DNA of 64,000 nt, from assembly GCF_000317065.1 (NCBI RefSeq), contig NC_019701.1:3544001-3608000 (forward strand). Reading direction: 5' to 3'. The notes beneath the pieces were generated by a model. It was not told the DNA's origin. It saw nothing but the letters and a program-made list of their open reading frames with translations, and ran no database searches. This DNA comes from Pseudanabaena sp. PCC 7367. GTDB taxonomy: Bacteria > Cyanobacteriota > Cyanobacteriia > Pseudanabaenales > Pseudanabaenaceae. Of the stretch, positions 16,932-26,542 are shown one piece after another. Position 1 is the stretch's first letter; each line of letters opens with the position of its first letter. Position numbers and translations under genes: made by a program.

Positions 16932-17742
16932 TATTTAGACCAATTGCAATCTCAACGAGTTGATATATAAGTTCAGAATAAATAATTTAGCCTTCAAGTA
17001 TTACTGCAATAAAGTCAGTTAGCTTGAAAACAGGTGGTATTTTTAATTAATTAAATTCAGGATTTATGCTTTTAATTATTTTATTTGCTCACGATCGCCC
17101 CCTGCTGACCAAGCAGCGATCGAAATAGCCATTTTTTTACGATTGAGTTTTTTACGATTGAATATTATCAAGCTCCAAATTAAAGCCTATGTAAAGTCTA
17201 AGGATAACTGAGAAAGAAATGCTCGAGTTAGGCAACTCTTTACATAGATTTACATTGCGATGCCAAGCAATCTGGGTTTTGGCGACTGTGGCAAGCTATC
17301 TGCCTGGCGATCGAGAAATACCAAAATAAGCCCAAACAAGCAGGTAGAGCAGGAAAAGCAATTAATTGATGATGGTCTTGATAATAAATAAATAATTTCG
17401 ATTGTTCCTGGTTAACAAAAACTTATCGATCTTTGCGGTTGACTATGGCCTCAAACTCTGTAACCGCTACTGACATTAATACAGACAGTTTGGATTTATG
17501 AATTTGCCTGCTCCAAAACTTTGGCTAATTTCAAAACCCAATAATTTTAGCTAATCAGTACGATCGCTACTAGTAAAGGCATATCAGCCAAAATTGTTTG
17601 ATCCCCGCAATAGTTTTAGTGATCCCCACCAAAATTATTAACTCTACCCATAGGTTGATTTGCCTAAGCCACTTCACCACTTAACCTGATCTTTAACTAC
17701 AAAATGTTCATGCGTAACGAAACGTACAAAAAATTAAGTTAA
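16932..17742. other. Divergent intergenic region
   Basis: This 811-base spacer separates the MBL gene and the RlpA gene. It contains a direct repeat of TTTTTTACGATTGA at about 17133-17162. From 17704 the sequence also carries an ORF that is in frame with RlpA but ends at TAA 17740-17742. No RNA gene is recognisable. Confidence 0.45.
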
Positions 17743-18579
17743 ATGGGTACTTTTGCAATCGTTTGGGCAGCGTCTATTAGCTCAATCTTTGCCCAAGAGG
17801 TCAGTATTCCTGCCTGGGACAATATTTCACCAATTGCTTTGGCTAATGCGGTGGGCTTGCCAACTGCCGTATCAGCAGACCCCCTTGAAGATCGCTACAA
17901 CTCAAGGGCCCGCAATACAAGGGCTATGATGCTGCCAGAGATAGATTTACGGGTAGCAGCGATCGAAAGTTGGTCAATTTGGGTCAACCAGCGGGCGGTT
18001 ATGACAATTGATAATCCCCTTACTGCATTTCTCAGTTATTCCCGGCTCAAAACTCTACTCTTGGTGCCGGAGCTGTCACCGCACCGGATTAAACCAGCAT
18101 ATGTGGATGGTCAACACCTGGTTCAAGTCGGATCAGAAGTGTTGGTGATGGTGCCTCCAGATGTGGAGAATGCCGATTTAGTAGCGATCGATTGGGCCAA
18201 TAATTTACGCGGTGCCTTGGGGGCTGAGCTATTGAGTGTGCCTGAAGCTCAAAAAGCGATGCACAAGCTCGATCACACCAACAATGTGATGTATGGTACT
18301 GCTTCCTGGTATGGGCCATATTTCCACGGTCGGATGACTGCCAATGGCGAAATCTTTGAACAAACTGAGTTCACCGCTGCCCATAAGAGCTTACCTTTCA
18401 ATACCTATTTGAAGGTGACCAATATGGAAACTGGCAACTCGGTGGTGGTGCGGATCAACGATCGCGGCCCCTATGTGGGCGATCGGGTCTTGGATCTGTC
18501 CTATGCGGCGGCGGCTCAAATTGATTTAGATCAGCGCGGCATCGGCACTGTGGAAATGATGATCCTATCCCAGAACTAG
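17743..18579 (+). CDS. Septal ring lytic transglycosylase RlpA-family protein
   Basis: The C-terminal 90 residues of this 278-residue protein form the RlpA double-psi beta-barrel: GTASWYGPYFHGRMTANGE, TAAHKSLPFNTYLKVTN and RINDRGPYVGDRVLDLSYAAA. Characterised RlpA enzymes cleave naked glycan strands of peptidoglycan, and the Asp in NDRGP is part of the conserved active site. The central region (about 60-175) is not recognised. The start is the first ATG after an in-frame TAA. The resulting N-terminus MGTFAIVWAASISSIFA lacks positive charge, and the preceding codons would supply it (see findings). Export is expected. Confidence 0.85.
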   Translation: MGTFAIVWAASISSIFAQEVSIPAWDNISPIALANAVGLPTAVSADPLEDRYNSRARNTRAMMLPEIDLRVAAIESWSIWVNQRAVMTIDNPLTAFLSYSRLKTLLLVPELSPHRIKPAYVDGQHLVQVGSEVLVMVPPDVENADLVAIDWANNLRGALGAELLSVPEAQKAMHKLDHTNNVMYGTASWYGPYFHGRMTANGEIFEQTEFTAAHKSLPFNTYLKVTNMETGNSVVVRINDRGPYVGDRVLDLSYAAAAQIDLDQRGIGTVEMMILSQN

Positions 18580-18603
18580 CTCTCTTTTGGATTTAGCTTA
18601 GAT

Positions 18604-18633
18604 ATAGTTTGGATCAAACTTAGATCCAACTAT
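18604..18633. terminator. Bidirectional hairpin between convergent rlpA-like and PMT genes
   Basis: ATAGTTTGGATC (18604-18615) pairs with GATCCAACTAT (18623-18633) around a 7-base loop with one bulged T. It overlaps the last codons of the PMT gene. There is no T-tract, so terminator function is only a possibility. Confidence 0.4.
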
Positions 18634-20224
18634 CAAACCACATCAGCGATCGAAATTTAGCTGCTGAAATTGGCCAACCTAAATAAATTGGCAACCAATG
18701 GATAAATGCCCAGACAATTGCAATCACAATCGCGGAGCTAATTAAACGCCCCGATCGCCCGCCCTGTCGCCAACACCAATCGGTGATCAGGGCGATCGCC
18801 ATAAAAGCATAAATTGAGGCGGGCATATATAAATATAAAAACGTACATCGATCGCTGAGACCCCAGGGCAGAAGATGTGCCGCAAAACTGCCCACCATAT
18901 AAATTACTAGCCAGGGAATCTGTCGCCAGGGTCTGGGCGCAGGCAAACCATATACCAACTTGTATTCCAGGTTTGTCCAGAGGCGATGAATTAATAGGGC
19001 AATCATTAAGAAAATGGCGATCGCCCCTAGCCAATATAAAAATGGATTTCCCAGCGCCGTCACATCACGCACCAGACCATTGGGCAACTCCTCATAAAAA
19101 TAAGCGATCGGTCGCAACGTAAATATCCAACTCCACCAGCGCGAGCAATAGGGATGAATTTTAGCCGTTGCTCCATTACCAAGCCCCTGATGGAATGCCC
19201 AGATTTTGGTATGTTGACTAAGTAAGCTAAGTAAGCTTGAATCGGCGCTGGGTTGCAAAAGTTGCAAATGGGGCAACCAGGCCAGGCCATAGATCGCCAG
19301 TGGCATGATCATTAATCCCAGGATTATGCATATAAGTAGCGATCGCTGTGAATAAATTAAGTTAGCGCCAATTAATTGTCTGGGTTGATTATTTTGCTGA
19401 TCAACCTGATCTTGTCTGAGTGTTTTTCTGTCGATTTTGGAATGGGATTGTGACAATTTATAGCCGGATCGCCGGAGTTGTTGCCGATCGCTAAGTTTGG
19501 GATTAATCGATCGGTCAGTAATTCTCGTGGGGCGAGATCGATAAGCAGAGTCCCAGAACATTGCAAGAATGATCAAAATACCCACTCCATAGGCCATCCC
19601 ATTCCATTTGACTGCCACTGCCGCCCCCAGAAAAATACCCGCTGCCATTAACCACAGCCACCAGCACGATCGCCTCAACTCGATCGGCATAGCTTTAATA
19701 TTGCGATCGCCCAGAGCCTGATTAGCCAATGCCCAGCCCTGCATTGCTTTAAAAATGCAAATTTGACTCAGCAGGCCAAACGCCACCATGAAAATATTAA
19801 TCAAACCATAGCGGGATTCCACCAACAGCAAGCCATCGCAAGCCGTAAACAACCCCGCCAGCAAAGCCCAACTGTGGCGATCGCGCCGCTGATGTGCCAA
19901 TTCATAGACCAGGCAGCAAGTTAATCCTGGCACTAGGCTACCAACCAGCGCAGTGACCCAACGATAGCCGATCGGGTTGTAGCCAAATAGCTGAATTCCC
20001 AACGCGATTAAATATTTACCCAAAGGGGGATGGGCATCAAATTGGGGCAAACCATTTAAATAGGCCTGGGCATATTCAGGGTAATAAACCTCATCAAAGA
20101 CAATTTCGGCTACGCCCTCTAGTTGCCAGAACCGAGTCAGGAGCGAAATTAGCACGATCGCCACGATCCCCAGGCGAAAGTGGAGCTGAGACTTATGTTT
20201 AAAAGAGATCCAGATTGCTCTCAA
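18620..20224 (-). CDS. Dolichyl-phosphate-mannose-type protein mannosyltransferase (PMT family, GT39)
   Basis: The 534-residue polytopic membrane protein starts with a basic tail and one helix, followed by the catalytic loop FDEVYYPEYAQAYLNG (about 43-58, with the Asp-Glu pair of the family) and DAHPPLGKYLIALG. ACDGLLLVESRYGLIN is the next conserved loop. Such enzymes transfer mannose from a polyprenyl-phosphate carrier to Ser/Thr of exported proteins. A long basic polar insertion (about 230-300) and later membrane helices follow, and conserved segments near the C-terminus match the PMT four-helix part. It is a single gene with rlpA convergent. Confidence 0.85.
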   Translation of the reverse strand: MRAIWISFKHKSQLHFRLGIVAIVLISLLTRFWQLEGVAEIVFDEVYYPEYAQAYLNGLPQFDAHPPLGKYLIALGIQLFGYNPIGYRWVTALVGSLVPGLTCCLVYELAHQRRDRHSWALLAGLFTACDGLLLVESRYGLINIFMVAFGLLSQICIFKAMQGWALANQALGDRNIKAMPIELRRSCWWLWLMAAGIFLGAAVAVKWNGMAYGVGILIILAMFWDSAYRSRPTRITDRSINPKLSDRQQLRRSGYKLSQSHSKIDRKTLRQDQVDQQNNQPRQLIGANLIYSQRSLLICIILGLMIMPLAIYGLAWLPHLQLLQPSADSSLLSLLSQHTKIWAFHQGLGNGATAKIHPYCSRWWSWIFTLRPIAYFYEELPNGLVRDVTALGNPFLYWLGAIAIFLMIALLIHRLWTNLEYKLVYGLPAPRPWRQIPWLVIYMVGSFAAHLLPWGLSDRCTFLYLYMPASIYAFMAIALITDWCWRQGGRSGRLISSAIVIAIVWAFIHWLPIYLGWPISAAKFRSLMWFDSWI

Positions 20225-20441
20225 AAACTTATTCCCAAAAACAACTTATAAGCAACTTGTCGATAATTTACTAACAACCGACAATCTACAGCGGATTTAA
20301 GTCAACTATTTGGGCACTTATACTAAGAAGTTGGTATTGTATCATCCAAGAATTAAGTACCTTGAAGAGAACCTCAAGCATTTGCCTAGCAATAGTTTTA
20401 GCAATTGCTTAATCGTTTAACCATCCTGAGAATGTGCAGCA

Positions 20442-21221
20442 CTAGGTAGTTTCTTGTCTAACCAACTTAATCAACTGCGCGACTCGCGTTAGATCCTTAT
20501 CACCGGGCGATCGCTCCACACCGCTGGAAACATCCACCCCATCGGGATTAGTTAATTCGATCGCGGTCAAAATATTTTCCGGTGCCAAGCCACCCGCCAA
20601 CCACCAATCGCAGCCAGGATGGAAGTTGGCCAAAAGCTGCCAGTCGATCGTTTTACCTGTACCGCCAGCCAGCTTTGGATCATAGGCATCCAATAGCAAA
20701 ATATCAACTACTTCAGCATAGCGATCGCTAACGGCTAGATCTGCGGCTGACTTGATGTTTAAGGCTTTAATTAGTTTGATTTTGACATCGATCGCCGCCA
20801 ACTTCTGCCTTAGCTCCTGACAAAACTGCGGTGACTCATGGCCATGTAGTTGCACTATGTTCAAGCTACCAGTAACAACAGTTGTATAGATTTCGGCGAG
20901 GGAGGCATCTAAGAAAACACCAATCCGATCGGGGTAAGGTGCTTGAGCTTGGCGATCGTGAGATTCATAGCTAGACTCAGATCGCTGAAGACTCGCATCG
21001 GTTGAATTGTTAGACTGTTGATTATTGTTCAGAGCTACATCACGATCGAGATGGTTAACAATTTCTCTAATTCTTTCCGGCTCAACATAGCGGGGTGATT
21101 TCTTCACACAAATAAACCCCAGGCCATTAGCCCCAGCCCTGGCGATCGCGGTTGCTTGTGCGGGTTTTGTAATGCCGCAAATTTTGATGTACTTGATGTA
21201 CTTGATGTACTGAGAACCCAT
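20442..21221 (-). CDS. trpF: Phosphoribosylanthranilate isomerase (TrpF)
   Basis: TrpF catalyses the Amadori rearrangement of N-(5'-phosphoribosyl)anthranilate in tryptophan synthesis. Motifs are KICGITK with the catalytic Cys (about residue 15), GVFLDAS with the general-acid Asp, VQLHGHE, LLLDAY and the phosphate-binding WWLAGGLAPEN plus GVDVSSGVE. Length is 259, longer than the usual 200-215, because of a 9-base repeat coding YIK three times before KICG and a Gln/Asn/Ser-rich insertion around residues 60-95. It is a lone gene, as is common in cyanobacteria where trp genes are scattered. Confidence 0.94.
   Translation of the reverse strand: MGSQYIKYIKYIKICGITKPAQATAIARAGANGLGFICVKKSPRYVEPERIREIVNHLDRDVALNNNQQSNNSTDASLQRSESSYESHDRQAQAPYPDRIGVFLDASLAEIYTTVVTGSLNIVQLHGHESPQFCQELRQKLAAIDVKIKLIKALNIKSAADLAVSDRYAEVVDILLLDAYDPKLAGGTGKTIDWQLLANFHPGCDWWLAGGLAPENILTAIELTNPDGVDVSSGVERSPGDKDLTRVAQLIKLVRQETT
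21184..21210 (-). repeat. Three perfect copies of a 9-bp repeat in trpF
   Basis: TTGATGTAC occurs three times in tandem. On the coding strand this gives the peptide YIKYIKYIK just ahead of the catalytic KICG. As each unit is three codons, changes in copy number would not shift the frame. Confidence 0.9.
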
Positions 21222-21368
21222 TGTTTTAGGGCAGGCTCAACTGCTTTGAGATCAAAATAGAAATAATAAAAGAGAATGCGACAAAAGTTACTTACCAGAG
21301 CAGCGCTATCATAATGGTTTATACTTGCTCACTTTTAAACTACTCACCACGATCTATTTTAGATAACA

Positions 21369-22856
21369 ATGGCGATCGCTAATCAGTCCCCCAACCCAGC
21401 CGTAGAAAATCCCTTTTTGACCCTGAGCTATGAACCAGCGATGGAGGAGCTAGGCGAAGATTATTACGATCTAGTAGCTGCCGCCGATTTTCCCATGCAT
21501 AAACTGCGTTGGCGGAATGATCAACTCCTGCCCGCGATCGGCATTGATCCACAGGTCACCAGCGATGATCACTTTATTGAAGCCTTTGGTCTATTTAAGT
21601 CGGTGCGACCGTTTTTGGCGCTACGCTATCATGGCTATCAATTTGGTGAATATAACCCCCAGTTAGGCGATGGGCGCGGCTTTTTATATGGTCAGGTGCG
21701 TGGTCTGGATGGCGAGCTATATGACTTTGGCACCAAGGGATCGGGGAATACGCCCTATTCCCGCACCGCCGATGGCAGATTGACCCTCAAGGGTGGTGTA
21801 CGTGAAATCCTGGCTGCTGAAGCATTGCATCGATTGGGGGTAAATACTTCCCGTTGTTTGAGCATGATCGAAACCGGCGAACAATTATGGCGTGGTGATG
21901 AACCCTCACCCACCCGATCCTGCGTGATGGTGCGCTTTAGTAAGTCCCATATCCGGTTTGGCACCTTCGAGCGGTTGTATCACATTGGTCGTGCGGATCA
22001 GGCGCAGAAGCTGCTCGATCATGTGATCGAAGTTTACTACTCCCATTTACTCAGTGAAGCTGATCAGGCGACCCGCTATAGCCGTTTTTATGAAGAACTG
22101 GTGGAACGGGTAGCTAAATTAACCGCCCAATGGATGGCAGCGGGCTTCTGTCATGCGGTGTTGAATACTGACAACATGTCGATCGCCGGGGAGAGCTTTG
22201 ATTATGGCCCCTATGCTTTTATTCCCACCTATGACCCCAACTTCACTGCCGCCTATTTTGATTACTATGGCCGCTATCGCTATGCCAATCAACCGGCCTG
22301 CTGTTATTGGAATTTGCAAATGCTGCAATATCCCCTGGGCATGTTTATGGATAAGGGCGAGATGGAAGCCAGCCTGACTAAGTTTCAGAATTTCTATCGG
22401 GCTGAATATATCAAAATCATGACCAATCGGCTGGGGTTTGCTGAGCTAGAACCCACCAGTGCAGAAGAATTGATTAGCATGACGATGCAGTTTTTGTTTG
22501 ATACCCAGATCGGTTATCATGACTTTTTTATCCAACTGCGCCAAGCCTTCCACCCCCATTGGCAGCAGGACAGCAGCAAGATTCTTAGCGATCTGACGAT
22601 CGACAATGGTGCTGATGTAACCAAGGCATTAACAGATGAACAGGCCGAGCAGTTAACGGCCTGGCGATCGCTCTATCACCACCATTTAATCCGGTTGCCA
22701 GAGGATGAATTAATCAAAATGGGCGATCGGCTGCGGCAACATAACCCCACGACAGTTTTGCTCCGCCCTGAGATCGAAGCGGTGTGGGAGCGGATCACAG
22801 AAGAAGATAATTGGCAGCCTTTTTATGAGCTATGCGATCGCTTGCGGGCAATTTGA
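21369..22856 (+). CDS. selO: SelO/YdiU-family pseudokinase-fold protein AMPylator
   Basis: SelO-family proteins have a kinase-like fold but transfer AMP from ATP onto protein Ser/Thr/Tyr. The 495-residue sequence has the family features: [64 protein letters not shown] (family GSGxTPYSR and GGVRExL) and [13 protein letters not shown] with the conserved Asn-Thr-Asp. FDYGPYAF follows. ATG 21369 is the family-length start. It is a single gene, divergent from trpF. The substrate in cyanobacteria is not known. Confidence 0.92.
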   Translation: MAIANQSPNPAVENPFLTLSYEPAMEELGEDYYDLVAAADFPMHKLRWRNDQLLPAIGIDPQVTSDDHFIEAFGLFKSVRPFLALRYHGYQFGEYNPQLGDGRGFLYGQVRGLDGELYDFGTKGSGNTPYSRTADGRLTLKGGVREILAAEALHRLGVNTSRCLSMIETGEQLWRGDEPSPTRSCVMVRFSKSHIRFGTFERLYHIGRADQAQKLLDHVIEVYYSHLLSEADQATRYSRFYEELVERVAKLTAQWMAAGFCHAVLNTDNMSIAGESFDYGPYAFIPTYDPNFTAAYFDYYGRYRYANQPACCYWNLQMLQYPLGMFMDKGEMEASLTKFQNFYRAEYIKIMTNRLGFAELEPTSAEELISMTMQFLFDTQIGYHDFFIQLRQAFHPHWQQDSSKILSDLTIDNGADVTKALTDEQAEQLTAWRSLYHHHLIRLPEDELIKMGDRLRQHNPTTVLLRPEIEAVWERITEEDNWQPFYELCDRLRAI

Positions 22857-23295
22857 TGGATCGATTGCCCAGTGTTTTTGATAGCTTCTAGCTTCAGCCA
22901 ATTGGGTATTGGTGTGGAAGCAAGAATTTTCAGTAAATGACTTTTGGGTCAGTCTGGATTCTATGGCCAAGTATGATTATAAGTACAGGACTACATAGGT
23001 ATAGGGCTAATGTAAACTGCTTAGCCTGTTGCCAAATCCACATTGCCGAATTTGGTAATGATAGCGGCAAAGTTTATAAAAAGTGAACAGGTTAATTTTT
23101 GATTAAGCGGGCTAGTAAGTAGCGATCGCCCACTGGTAAATTTATTGAATCTTAAGTAAGCCCATAATCATAGCAAACTTTAACTGGGTAATCAGGGTTT
23201 TGATAATCAAATCTTAAAGTTTGGATCGGAATATATACCTATAAGCTAATAGAATAGTTTGGAAGCATAAGCGTGAAAGCATACGTGGTGTAGAA
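22857..23295. other. Intergenic region, no clear feature
   Basis: This 439-base AT-rich spacer lies between selO and the metallophosphoesterase gene. No RNA, repeat or ORF of note is seen. It presumably holds the phosphoesterase promoter. Confidence 0.5.
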
Positions 23296-24126
23296 GTGAT
23301 TCAAAAACATTTAGCCGGCTCCCTAAGTACGGAGCGGATTGGAATTAAAGTTAGAGACCTTGCCCCCTCGCTGCGGGGAGTGAGAGTAGTGCAGCTATCT
23401 GATTTTCACTTTGACGGTGTGCGTCTTTCGGAAGGACTGTTGCAGCAGGCGATCGAGGTAACTAATCAAGCCAAGCCAGATCTGGTGTTGCTCACGGGGG
23501 ATTATGTGACCGATGAGCCTGAGCCTATTTTCAACCTGGCTAAGTGGCTGGGCAAAATCAATAGCACTGCTGGTATTTATGCGGTGTTGGGTAATCATGA
23601 TCTGTTTTATCGTGGAGCCAAAGAGACAATTACTGGTGCATTGCAGCAGGCAGGTATAAAGGTCTTATGGAACGATGTGGTTTACCCGCTCGGATCGCAG
23701 TTGGCGATCGTGGGTTTGCCTGACTATTGGTCGCGTGAATTTAATCCGGCGATGGTGATGGGGCAGGTTAGCGATCGTACACCACGCATTGTGATGTCCC
23801 ATAATCCTGATAGTGCCGAAGATCTAAAACCCTGGCGGGTGGATTTGCAACTTTCTGGACATACCCATGGTGGTCAGGTGGTGATCCCTGGAATTGGTCC
23901 GGTGGCTGGCCTGATGAAAAATGCCCAGGCTAAAATCCCGGCTAAATGCCGCCATTGGTTGCCATTTGTGAAAAAAGGCTGCCATGAGGTGCTTAAAAAT
24001 TGGGAGTGGTCGCAGGGTTTGCACGAAGTGGGGCAGAATTTGCTTTATGTCAATCGCGGTTTGGGCACCTATATGCCGGGGCGATTGTTTTGTCCGCCTG
24101 AAGTCACGGTGATTACTTTGGCTTAG
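23296..24126 (+). CDS. Calcineurin-like metallophosphoesterase
   Basis: The 276-residue protein has the complete two-metal phosphoesterase set: QLSDFHFD (D-x-H), LLTGDYV (GD), LGNHDLF (GNHD), IVMSHNPD and GHTHGGQ. It belongs to the YaeI-like group, which includes phosphodiesterases and possible UDP-diacylglucosamine pyrophosphatases. No signal peptide or membrane segment is seen, though the first residues are amphipathic. The start is GTG at 23296; no ATG is available upstream in frame. Substrate is not determinable from sequence. Confidence 0.9.
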   Translation: MIQKHLAGSLSTERIGIKVRDLAPSLRGVRVVQLSDFHFDGVRLSEGLLQQAIEVTNQAKPDLVLLTGDYVTDEPEPIFNLAKWLGKINSTAGIYAVLGNHDLFYRGAKETITGALQQAGIKVLWNDVVYPLGSQLAIVGLPDYWSREFNPAMVMGQVSDRTPRIVMSHNPDSAEDLKPWRVDLQLSGHTHGGQVVIPGIGPVAGLMKNAQAKIPAKCRHWLPFVKKGCHEVLKNWEWSQGLHEVGQNLLYVNRGLGTYMPGRLFCPPEVTVITLA

Positions 24127-24472
24127 GCTTTTGGGGCTCTTGGCTGGGGGGTTTGCTGTTTAGTCTGGGCTCGAGGCTGTTCTTAGTGTCAGTTAAATCG
24201 AGATGTGGTGCAAGTATTAATCCGACTGCTTTGATCTATTGAGCTATTAAGTATTCATGCAAAAGAAGTTTCTTGAAGATGCACTAGAGAATTGCTAATC
24301 GTGCCCTTGCAGATTTGTATTGACGAGCCTGATCGGAAAGCGATCGCCACAGAATCACGATCTAAAAAGACACGATCTAAAAAGATCGATAAACCAAGCA
24401 AAAAGGAGACATTTCATGGTATCCTTCCTTACACCAAAAAATCACAATGCCTAGCATTTGCGATCGGAATCC
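24127..24472. other. Leader region of the DUF2949 gene with direct repeat and mini-ORF
   Basis: The region has a direct repeat CACGATCTAAAAAGA at about 24356-24370 and 24371-24385. It also contains an optimal Shine-Dalgarno sequence (GGAG at 24405-24408) seven bases before a 12-codon ORF at 24416-24454 (MVSFLTPKNHNA). The DUF2949 gene starts 18 bases after that ORF's stop. Confidence 0.5.
24416..24454 (+). CDS. Candidate leader peptide upstream of DUF2949 gene
   Basis: A 12-residue ORF with AAAAAGGAGAC and a 7-base spacer to ATG has the best ribosome binding site of this leader. The downstream gene lacks one of comparable strength. The ORF could couple translation or be a mere accident. No homology can be judged at this size. 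Confidence 0.35.
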   Translation: MVSFLTPKNHNA

Positions 24473-24712
24473 ATGAACCATAATCCCGCTACCTTCGCAG
24501 ATGACAAACATCAGCCAGAACTAGAACGTTATCTGCTCGAATCTGCCACCATCGATCAAGATCAATTGTCCTTGGCCAAAAAGCTCCAAGCCAAACAGGA
24601 AGGGCCTTTGCTGATGATCCTATTGCAGCTAAGTTTTATTGATTTGCAGCAATTTAGTAATTTGCTCGATTGGCTAGTACATTTAAAAGTAAATGGTGGC
24701 TATTCAGGTTAG
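24473..24712 (+). CDS. DUF2949 family protein
   Basis: The 79-residue small helical protein contains ERYLLESATIDQDQLSLAKKL and MILLQLSFIDLQQFSNLLDWL. These match the cyanobacterial DUF2949 pattern of an N-terminal helix, Gln/Leu-rich middle and a closing LWQYGLxxLxQLxxxxDWL-like helix. The function is unknown. ATG 24473 is chosen over an upstream ATG that adds five residues. The gene follows the mini-ORF leader closely. Confidence 0.7.
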   Translation: MNHNPATFADDKHQPELERYLLESATIDQDQLSLAKKLQAKQEGPLLMILLQLSFIDLQQFSNLLDWLVHLKVNGGYSG

Positions 24713-24958
24713 TAATCAAAATCTAAATGTTTCAAACAGGTAGACCAGATAACTGGATAAATAGATTCAGTATGCTCAACGGCTAATATCTGGACAGTAA
24801 ATATCTGGCCAAAATATTTCAATAACCGCTGCGATCGTAATTCCCGCGTTTCAATCATGGACTTTTGCAAGGGCTCTAATAAGCAAGCTATATAATGTCA
24901 TGGGAGTGAAGCGTATCCTTGCTACAAACTAATTAATCTAAAGCCTAGATACTAAAGC

Positions 24959-25723
24959 CTAGATACTAATATTATTCTGAGATAAGTTATTGAGCGAGAT
25001 CGCATCAACTTTCTCCCTGATATCTTGATAAAGCTCGATCGCAATATCAACTGACTCCTCTCCGGCTAGGGTTTCTCGCATGGCCGCAATAATTTTCTCT
25101 TCGAGGCGATCGCGCAGCCACACAAACTTACCCTTGCTCTTTTCCTTAAACTCGGCAAACTCCCGATCGCTATTCAAGATATCGCTAACTAAAGCCAGGA
25201 TGCCAGCATCTTGATACCATTGGCATTTAGTGCCATCTTTTTCCTGCACTGCCGCTATGAGCTGGCTATGAATCCGGGTAAGGATCGCCCAATAGCTCAG
25301 ACAGAGAATATATAAATACTCACTCACAAATGGCCTTGAACACAAAACAGTAGACTCTATGTTTGCGATCGCATGTCGGTAGGCGATCATTTTGTCGATT
25401 TGAAACTCTGGCTTATCTTTGTTGCCTTCGATCACCAGGAAATATTCATCGGCGCTGGAAAAGCAATCAATTATTAACACTGAACTGGGCTTGAGATCTA
25501 AACGAAGCTGCGCAACATCATGCCACAGCAACTCGATCGCTTCAACTTGCTTATGCTTGCCGTAGGACGATCGATAGATTTCCATAGGTGAAGGAGGAAT
25601 CTGCGGTGGAGGAGCTTGAGGCTGTGCTTGCTTTGCGAGTAAAAGTTCTAGCTCACTGTCATTTCGTGCACTGAGATCGTTATAGTATTTAATCTCTTCG
25701 TTTACGTCTTCTGGGTGGTTCAA
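24959..25723 (-). CDS. Uncharacterised protein
   Basis: The 254-residue soluble protein has an acidic N-terminal tail, a Gln/Pro-rich stretch (about 31-45) and an alpha/beta-looking core (VLIIDCFSSADEYFLVIEGN). A long helical C-terminal part follows (LYILCLSYWAILTRIHSQLIAAVQ, then REFAEFKEKSKGKF). I see no catalytic motif and no signal sequence. I do not recognise the family. The alternating charged C-terminal helices suggest an oligomerisation region. Confidence 0.55.
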   Translation of the reverse strand: MNHPEDVNEEIKYYNDLSARNDSELELLLAKQAQPQAPPPQIPPSPMEIYRSSYGKHKQVEAIELLWHDVAQLRLDLKPSSVLIIDCFSSADEYFLVIEGNKDKPEFQIDKMIAYRHAIANIESTVLCSRPFVSEYLYILCLSYWAILTRIHSQLIAAVQEKDGTKCQWYQDAGILALVSDILNSDREFAEFKEKSKGKFVWLRDRLEEKIIAAMRETLAGEESVDIAIELYQDIREKVDAISLNNLSQNNISI

Positions 25724-25864
25724 AACACTTTGCCGATCGTCTTAGCAATTAGATTTTCTTACTTTTGTTATTTTGTCTTTACAAGAGCAGAATACTGAGG
25801 ACATGTGGTAATTATGCCAAGGATTGGCAAAAAATAGGATCGGCTAGCTAACCCATATTAATTA

Positions 25865-26542
25865 TTAATGGGTATTTAAACCAGGTGGAAGCGCCTCCCC
25901 ACAAATTTGATGCACCGCTGCAATCTTTTCAAATAACCAGGCATATTCTTTTTGATATTTGGGAATCAAAGCCAAAGGACTCAGCAAAGCCGCCGCCGCA
26001 AGATCAGCCCGACTGAGCCGATCGCCAATCAAGAAATCATGTTCTGGCCAGCGCTGCGCTAACTTTGCCAAAGCAATCTGCAAGCGTGCTTCCGCCAGGG
26101 CTACAGTTGCGCCATTAATGCCCAGTTGCCGCCGCACCACTTGAATTAAAATCTGGCTGGTGAGCGAATTATCTATATATTTGCCCTCATTGGCTCGAAA
26201 TTGATAATAAATAAACCGCGTCGCCGTACCAATGCTCTCATCAAACCAATCCTCTAAGGACAGGGCTTTAGTTTGTAACTTAGAATCATCGGGCATCAGG
26301 CTAGGCTCTGGTTGAAAGCGATCGAGAAAAGCCATAATCCGACTGGAATCAGCGATCGCCTCTGGCTGATCTGGCAACTCTGGTAATAATACAGGCACCG
26401 TGGTTAAACCAGTCAGCGGTTTTAGCTTCAGGATATGCACACCAGGGGTGAGGTTCTGAACCCGATAAGGAATACGCTTATATCCCAGGGCTAATCTCGC
26501 CTTGCGGCAATAATGAGAAGTGCTAAATTGCAGCAGTAGCAT
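25865..26542 (-). CDS. Glutathione S-transferase family protein
   Basis: The 225-residue product begins with the thioredoxin-like GST domain: LLLQFSTSHYCRKARLALGYKRIPY (residues 1-27), with the SxxCxK region, then LTGLTTVPVLL and the cis-Pro followed by IADSSRIMAFLD (the DSxxI glutathione-binding site). The C-terminal helical domain contains DFLIGDRLSRADLAAAALLSPL. I place the start at MLLLQFS (26542); the longer ORF would extend into the preceding gene. The gene overlaps the DUF58 gene's stop by about 20 bases, so the two are translationally coupled, an unusual pairing. Substrate unknown. Confidence 0.88.
   Translation of the reverse strand: MLLLQFSTSHYCRKARLALGYKRIPYRVQNLTPGVHILKLKPLTGLTTVPVLLPELPDQPEAIADSSRIMAFLDRFQPEPSLMPDDSKLQTKALSLEDWFDESIGTATRFIYYQFRANEGKYIDNSLTSQILIQVVRRQLGINGATVALAEARLQIALAKLAQRWPEHDFLIGDRLSRADLAAAALLSPLALIPKYQKEYAWLFEKIAAVHQICGEALPPGLNTH

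Noticed and set aside
24292-24483. 63-codon plus-strand ORF ahead of the DUF2949 gene
   Set aside because: Its Lys/Arg-rich repeat reflects the DNA direct repeat and it overlaps the clearer mini-ORF and gene starts in other frames.
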